DNA of 64,000 nt from Curvularia sp. ZM96. Lineage: Eukaryota > Ascomycota > Dothideomycetes > Pleosporales > Pleosporaceae. Location of the stretch: positions 2,418,001-2,482,000 of the forward strand of contig JAJGBQ010000005.1 in the NCBI GenBank assembly GCA_022457065.1, written 5' to 3'. Within the stretch, counting starts at the first letter, position 1; every line of letters begins with the position of its first letter. The notes beneath the pieces were generated by a model. That model had not been told where the DNA came from. It saw nothing but the letters and a program-made list of their open reading frames with translations, and searched no databases. Of this stretch, positions 58,122 through 64,000 are shown in pieces. Position numbers and translations under genes: made by a program.

Positions 58122-60743
58122 ATGAACGGCATGTCGCGTTTCCTTAGCCGGCGCGACAAGAACGGCGAGAAACGCGCCTCCAAACACGCCAAATCCAAAG
58201 TATGCTCCGGCTCCCCTTGTTGCTCTGTCGCTCCGCAGTCGCTTCCTCTGCTTCCTCCGCCCACCATCCTTCGCTATGTAGCTCCCCACTCTTCTAACTG
58301 TGTACACCTCCAGTCCCAAGCTTCAAACGCTCCGCCCGACCTCTACAAGATATTCACCAGCGAAGGGCCCAGACCGCCCGCAAACGAACATGCCGATAAA
58401 AAAGTACACCAACTGCCATGGCAGCATGCGCTCTTGTTAACCAGGCCCAGGTCAAGATGCTTCTCTCCCGTCTGAATGGTGCCGGCATAACCAAAATGTC
58501 AGAGGAACAAGCCGAACACGCCCTTGCCTGGTACCCGGACGACCTCGACAAGGCCTACGATCTCTTGGTTCTCGCAAACGAGTCTCTCGAGGGTGAACTA
58601 AAAGACTACAACCCCGACATTCCAATGCTGGGCGCCATCAATCGGAACATGGTGACTTGCTATCTGGACGCACTGCTGTTTGCCATGTTTGCGCGCCTGG
58701 ATAGTTTTGAAGCAATGTTATACGACAATTTTGAGGATGAGCCTAGGAAGAAGTTGGCTGCTGTTCTGCGGTTATGGGTCAATCTCCTGCGCAGTGGCCA
58801 GCTGATCAAGGTCGACCTGGTATTGTCTGTCTGCATCGGTGGTACGCCTGTAACTAACAGCCTTCGCAGACTAAGCACCTTCAAGATGCGCTCGCAAAGT
58901 GTGGTTGGGAAGATGCTGCCCAGGTACGACAGCAAGATGCATCAGAAGCCTTCACCTTCATTACGGGCGCTCTTGAATTGCCACTCCTGACCCTCAAGAT
59001 GGATATCTACCATACTGGACGCGAAGACAAGGAAGACGACCACAAATTTGTCAACGAGCGACTCCTCGAAGTTGCCATTCCAGAACCAGAAGATGGTCGT
59101 GTTATCACTCTCGAGGACTGCTTGGAGACTTACTTCAATAATCGAATCGAGGTGAAGCGCTACCTGCAACGGCAGAATACGATAGCTTCCATAAGATCAA
59201 CCACCGATGAGTTCTTAGACAAGGACCCTGAGAAAAATGAGACGATACACATCGAAACTGCCGAAGTAGATGCACCTATGACGCCGATTGTTGCGTCACC
59301 AGTAACAATGGAGGCTTCCACAACTTTGGCCCCAGTGCGACCCAATTTGGAAAGCCGCCGCCGTGCTGACAGTATCTTCGGCCAACGATACCTGCGTCAG
59401 CCACCAGAAGCCCGGAAATTCGACGAGAAGAAGCATGTCGAGGACATGCTAGACAACAGTTCTAGCGGTCGGCCCCGCTCAGCTTCTCTACTTAAGAAGG
59501 AGATTCTCATGCCGGCATGGCAGTTCTTCAGTTTGATTCGTAAGTCGAGTGCTCCTACAGTGTCCCTGGTCTAACAACATCTGCAGCGTGGTACACCGAC
59601 AATGTTCCAAGGTCAGATGCGCAGGTCGCTGCACACTTTTCTGCAAAACGCCCTATTCTAGGAATATGCCTGAAGCGATACACTATGAATGCAGACGGCA
59701 CCCCCAGGCGTCTCAATACCTATATCGATATTCCACTTGACATCGGGTTGCCCCACTTCATTTCGGACGAAAGAATGAAGGAAGAGGGTCCACTATTTGG
59801 CAACTTCAAGCTAGTGTTACAATCGGTCGTCTGCCATCGAGGTGTGTCGGTTGACTCTGGACATTATATTGCGCTTGTTCGTGCCAATGCACGAGTCCGG
59901 CCCAGCACTTCACATTCCGAGTCTGAAGACGAAGGTGACAAATGGCTACGGTTTGACGATCTCTCGAGTCAACGAGTCACTGAGGTCGACATTGAACAGA
60001 CCCTGCGAGAAGAGTCGCCATACCTGCTCTTCTACCAAGTACAGCCTATCGATGAAGAGTTGGCTTCTAGAGGCGATCCACCGACCTATGCAGAGGTACA
60101 GTCTGGAATTCCTTCTGCGGACCCATCCCGCGAAACGCTGTCTTCTCTGCCATCCACAACTGCAACGGATGTTGACACTAATGTCGACTGGGAAAAGATG
60201 GCCATTCCTGATGGCCATACTGAACCCAATCGTACAGACGAGCCAGCTAGTCGAAATAGCATTTCCAGTAATCAGCGCAGTAGTCTTGCCATTGAAGATG
60301 CCGAAGGGAGCGTTCGCGGCCGAACCCAACCAAACACGCCTGCCGAAGAGAAGACTAGCTTTTTGTCTGTCTCCAGGCGCGGCTCACGCATATGGATGTC
60401 GGGTAACGGCAGAAGCCGGCCGGGTAGCCCAAGTGCTGAGAATCGGTTGTCGATTACCCTATCGCGGCTTACAGGTCGGGCTAACAGCAAGTTGCTCACG
60501 CAAGAAAACGCCATCACTGGCGATGAACCTAGCATTGTAATCGATAAGGCGACTAATGGGGAAGACGGCTCGAAGACCTCATCTCCAGTCAAGGACAAGA
60601 AAGAATCTGGAATCTCACGGAGCAAGAGCAAAAAGGAAAAGAAGGATAGATTAAGGAGCAAGAGTAGAGAACCGGGTGTTGTTCTAGAGAAGGGCAAGTC
60701 AAAGGGAAAGAACCGACCGGACCGGGAGTGTATCGTTATGTAA
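58122..60743 (+). CDS. Ubiquitin-specific protease (USP/UCH family) with C-terminal CaaX box
   Basis: Cysteine protease that removes ubiquitin. Five exons (58122-58199, 58314-58403, 58445-58819, 58870-59539, 59587-60743) encode 789 residues. The UBA-like N-terminus (MSEEQAEHALAWYPDDLDKA) is followed by the Cys box NRNMVTCYLDALLFAMFARL, a divergent form of the usual GNTCYMNS. QVRQQDASEAFTFITG, ILGICLKRYTMNADGTPRRL and the His box GVSVDSGHYIALVRA with the downstream KWLRFDD complete the fold. The C-terminal 230 residues are Ser-rich and unstructured, turning strongly basic (SRSKSKKEKKDRLRSKSRE) before the last four residues CIVM, a good prenylation motif. Intron 2 is only 41 nt, so the first two exons are less certain; an alternative start is ATG 58418. 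Confidence 0.88.
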
Positions 60744-61327
60744 TCCTCTATTTATTGCGGTTATTGGTTGGGCCTCGGTTTTATCATGGCATGGATGGCT
60801 ATCAGGCACACACAGGAGTTTTTTTTTTGGCATTTTTAGCGCGGAGTTTTCTGGGAGCATAGTATACTGGTCTGCGTGGATTGGTCGTCCAGGTTTTCGA
60901 ATAGGCGTCGGCTTTGCATAGTACATTTTACAGGACTATAGATAAGATACCCTGAAACCGAGTAGAACCAGAGGAACGGTAATCTGCCAGACCTCTTTAG
61001 ACCTCTTTATCTCTTTGCTATGATGTTGGAAACATACTGTAGGAATAATTGGCTGGGCTGCGCGGATATCGAGTATGTGTTCTCAGAAGTCGTTGGACGG
61101 GCCTGGAAGAGTGGCGTCCGGTTGAGGCTAAGCAGCCGCGGCAACCTGGCCTCTTGGGTCGCGCTAAGGTTACCCTCGCCCACCACAAAAGTCGCCCGCT
61201 CGTTCCTTCACCCTCTCCCACGTTTTGCGCCACTAGACATTCCCTCTTGTCCGAGCTTGTCTTTCCAAATCCTCTGTAGAGCGCGTCTTAACACCTCCAT
61301 CTCGATCCATCCGCCTCGACCCTCACA
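60744..61327. other. Intergenic
   Basis: 3' flank of the ubiquitin hydrolase and promoter of PHO88. Nothing else recognised. Confidence 0.5.
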
Positions 61328-62112
61328 ATGGCTATCAGCCCTCAAGTGTACGCAATGAACGAACCTGGCGAGGCCGTTTGAAGACAGTTTGTGCTAATCC
61401 TCCACCACAGTACCAACCTGGTTATCATCCTGTAGGCTCCTTCTCTCTCCACTCGGGCGCATGCAAAAGCAGCAGAACCTAACATGCATTTTCTACAGGG
61501 GATTTATGCAAATCTCGAAAAAGATCCCGTTCGATGACCCCAACGTGCTCAACGGTGTGCGCGCACTCTACATCGTGTCCAATCTGATCATCGCCGGTAT
61601 CTACCTCTACGTACAGGCACAGATCAACAAGAAGAATGGTGCGTTGCCTCTCCACAACAAACCTGGGAGTCTCTGGGACAAGGGAAATAGGACGAAAGGC
61701 GCTAACATACGTTCGGACAGACATGACCGTCGTCAAGTACGTCGAGCCCCCACCAATGGGCTCGGGCGAGGAACCCAAATTCGTCGCCACAACCGTCAAG
61801 GCGTACGACCTGGGCAAGCTGCGCGAGGCTTTCAAGGCGCAGATGATGGGCGTCGGCATGATGTGCGTTATGCACCTGTACTTCAAATACACCAACCCAC
61901 TCCTTATCCAGTCTATCATCCCCCTCAAGGGCGCCTTCGAGGGAAACCTCGTCAAGATTCATCTGTTTGGTCAGCCCGCTACCGGCGATCTGGCTCGCCC
62001 CTGGAAGGCCGCGGGTGGCATGATGGGTATGGGTGCTGGTGAGATTAAGACGGATAAGAAGAGCATTGAGGCTGCCGAGCGTGCAGGTCGCGGCGGCGTT
62101 AAGGATGAGTAG
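61328..62112 (+). CDS. PHO88: Pho88/Snd3, ER membrane targeting factor
   Basis: Small ER membrane protein (Snd3 of the SRP-independent SND targeting route; first known for effects on phosphate uptake). Four exons (61328-61347, 61411-61431, 61499-61638, 61721-62112) give 190 residues, the normal family length. The first two exons are 20 and 21 nt and together encode MAISPQVTNLVIIL; both joins are in phase and restore the family N-terminus. Then come ISKKIPFDDPNVLNGVRALY, the span IVSNLIIAGIYLYVQAQI, the conserved VEPPPMGSGEEPKFVATTV, a second span MGVGMMCVMHLYFKY, IPLKGAFEGNLVKIHLFGQP and a Met/Gly/Ala-rich tail. Confidence 0.95.
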
Positions 62113-63371
62113 ATTTGGGATGAGGGATATCATTATGAGAAGGTTTCTCCTTCGGGCATGTGAATTAACGGCTTCTATCACGGAAGCAGGCGGATGACGT
62201 AGGGCCCTTTTCCTCAACCTATTTGTATAACACACATGAATATTCTAGCCTTTGGTTATCCCTTTTTCTCCCTCCCTGTGATTTGTGCACTGTGTGTATG
62301 GCACCCTTCTGAATGCGTAGTAAGACATGGCATGCAATAGATAAAGCAAGTTAAACGTCTCCCCGCATATTCGCATCAGGCGCCACGTTTACGTCGGCCC
62401 TCTCTCTCTCTTTCTTTCTTTCTTTTTCCGCCACAACGCTACGTCAAGAGACAAGTTCGAAAAGTATTCACAAGTCTATATTGCTCATTTCTATTACCAT
62501 TGTCTATGGTCATAACTCGTAGTAAAACATTTACAACACAGAATGAAAAATTCCCAAATGAGCACATTGTCCATGATGACCCGCGTTGCTGATAGATATT
62601 ATGTTTGTCTTTTCGTTTGGGTATTCTCGACGGCATTTTATTTCCTCCTCTTCTGCTTCCCACTTAGGTACGAAGTATCCCTGTTGAATAACTCGTCAAG
62701 ACGGCTGTCTTGTATGGCGGCTAGAACGATACTCGCTCTATCGTGTCTTCCTGGTGGCCACAGTTCCCAATCCTCGCGACTTGCTTAGGAGAAACGTGGG
62801 TCGGTGCGGGTTCCCGAGGAACTGGGCCAGATGGTCAACTTCAATGGTAGATGAAGCAAATGGCAGCTCCAGGGTATGTGCGGAGTATAGAAATAGGCGA
62901 TTTGGGAAAATTGAAGAAATATTGTGAATCGAGTTAAATGACATCGAACCGGGCGGTGGTTTTTTGGTTTGCTTTGACGCTTCATGCAGGAAGTTACTTT
63001 TTCTTGGCGTGTAGAGAAAATCAAACGGGGTATCCGTAATGGGCGGCGCGAGGTAGAACCTAAGGCGGGATAAGAAGTGTACAGCTCCTGCTCATCTTCC
63101 TTTGCCCTTTCTTGCTTTATTCTTGGTAGACCGGCTGGACTTCCGTGGTGGTAGGGGAAAATTCCGTCATGTGTAGTTGAGAAAGTCGAGGACACAGACA
63201 CATGGCATTTAACCGGCATGGAGAGTACGGGTGGCTCGCAGTCGTTGGTAGGTCGTTCCAGAATGGGAGTAATACAAATGCTTCATGTCATGTGCACTCG
63301 CCCAGACTGTTCTCGTGTATAATCAGGAACGGAAAAAGAAGAAAAGATTTTGTGTTGTGTCCTAATGCAAC
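62113..63371. other. Intergenic between convergent genes
   Basis: 1.26 kb between the Pho88 gene and the truncated regulator gene; it contains a pyrimidine microsatellite. No gene recognised. Confidence 0.5.
62398..62427. repeat. Pyrimidine microsatellite
   Basis: (CT)n followed by (CTTT)n, about 30 bases, noncoding. Confidence 0.85.
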
Positions 63372-64000
63372 TCAAACTGATCCTGTCCATTCTGGAAAGT
63401 AACCGTCTTGCATCGGCATCGCAACAGGCTCGTTTTCGTAGTTGAAGGGGTCGCCCCAGAAACCCTGCTGTAGTCAGAACACGAAACACTTTTGCTGAGA
63501 TCAAATCATGATACTTACAAAATCAAAATCTGGAACGACGTTGGTGGTAGGCTGTATGTCTCCAATAATGTTATTGATGTTGTTGATGTTGATGTCGTCC
63601 CATACTGGTGCGCGATTTGAAGGGTCTTGCATCGGATTTAGCATGTTAGGCTGAGGCTGCATCAGCGGCTGGGGCTGTGTTGATAGTGTTGGCGGATCGT
63701 ATGTCATGGAGTCGGATGGAAAGGCGTAAGTGGGCATCGCTGGCATCGCTGGGTATGGTGTCGAATTGGTGTTTGACATGGTACTTAGTGGGAGCGTAGA
63801 GGTAGATGTAGGCACGGACTTTGGGGGAGTTTGGCTCAGGTATGGATTTGAAACCTGAGCTGGAGCTGGAGCCGGGGGTGGAGCTTGAGTCTGAGCCCTG
63901 GGTGATAGGCTGTGCTCAGATACAGCCTTGTCAATCATGTTCTTGACAGCCTGCCACGCCTTGGCGTTGTTGTTTTCTCGGAGAATTCGCGACATTTGTA
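63372..64000 (-). CDS. C-terminal part of a probable fungal transcription factor (runs off window)
   Basis: Only the 3' end is present; the frame is open to the window edge, and the ATG at 63995 is probably internal. Two exons (64000-63519 and 63467-63372; GTAAGT...ACAG) encode about 190 residues. ILRENNNAKAWQAVKNMIDKA is a helical end like that closing the middle domain of Zn2Cys6 regulators. A low-complexity tail rich in Pro, Gln, Asn, Ser and Thr follows, then PDFDFQGFWGDPFNYENEP, an acidic-aromatic patch that looks like an activation domain. No DNA-binding domain is visible here, so the class is inferred from the tail only. Confidence 0.55.

Noticed and set aside
62785..63219. 144-codon minus-strand frame downstream of PHO88
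   Set aside because: Composition typical of chance frames; no domain, signal or splice support.
1..64000. tRNA, 5S rRNA or snRNA genes
   Set aside because: No A/B-box pair or cloverleaf convinced me by eye; tRNAscan-SE and Infernal would settle this.

Overview
The window comes from a filamentous ascomycete. Most genes have several short GT-AG introns of about 45-110 nt with fungal branch points (CTAAC, CTGAC), and the products are fungal: Gid9/Fyv10, Rit1, Arb1, Pho88, Zn2Cys6 regulators, a PNP-NACHT-ankyrin NLR. One DNA transposon carries the C-to-T/G-to-A damage expected of repeat-induced point mutation (RIP). Gene content fits a Dothideomycete, perhaps Pleosporales, but that placement is inference. 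All exon coordinates were worked out by hand from splice signals, reading phase and protein-family continuity.

Layout. 1-24 kb is conserved housekeeping and transport: TRAPP subunit Trs33, an Nhx1-type Na+/H+ exchanger, a sucrose/alpha-glucoside-type symporter, a secreted GH6 cellobiohydrolase, tRNA ribosyl-phosphate transferase Rit1 fused to a DUF6314 domain, a Pos5-like NAD(H) kinase, a PlsC acyltransferase, an aquaporin, Elp3, and a four-exon gene for the tiny V-ATPase subunit f. 24.7-35.8 kb is an accessory block: a Zn2Cys6 regulator, a succinate-semialdehyde-dehydrogenase-like gene split by a 2,117-bp Fot1/pogo-type transposon (TA duplication, 47-bp inverted repeats, RIP-riddled transposase), a flavin amine oxidase and a 2-oxoglutarate dioxygenase transcribed divergently around a CGG/CCG dyad, and a 2-oxoadipate-dioxygenase-like (DUF1338) gene broken by a frameshift and a stop. 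This looks like a small metabolic cluster in decay.

36-47 kb holds an HPP membrane protein, Rad16, a broken small cysteine-rich secreted-protein gene in a gene-poor stretch, and an NLR with near-identical ankyrin repeats. 48.7-64 kb returns to core genes: Arb1, Gid9/Fyv10, a Bmt5-like rRNA methyltransferase, seven-exon succinyl-CoA ligase alpha, mitochondrial uL5, a ubiquitin hydrolase ending in a CaaX box, Pho88 with a 21-nt micro-exon, and the 3' end of a probable transcription factor that runs off the window.

How they fit together: the core genes share no single pathway. The accessory block is the only set that reads as one system (regulator, amine oxidase, aldehyde dehydrogenase, two oxygenases), and two of its five members are inactivated here. 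No tRNA, rRNA or CRISPR array was recognised.
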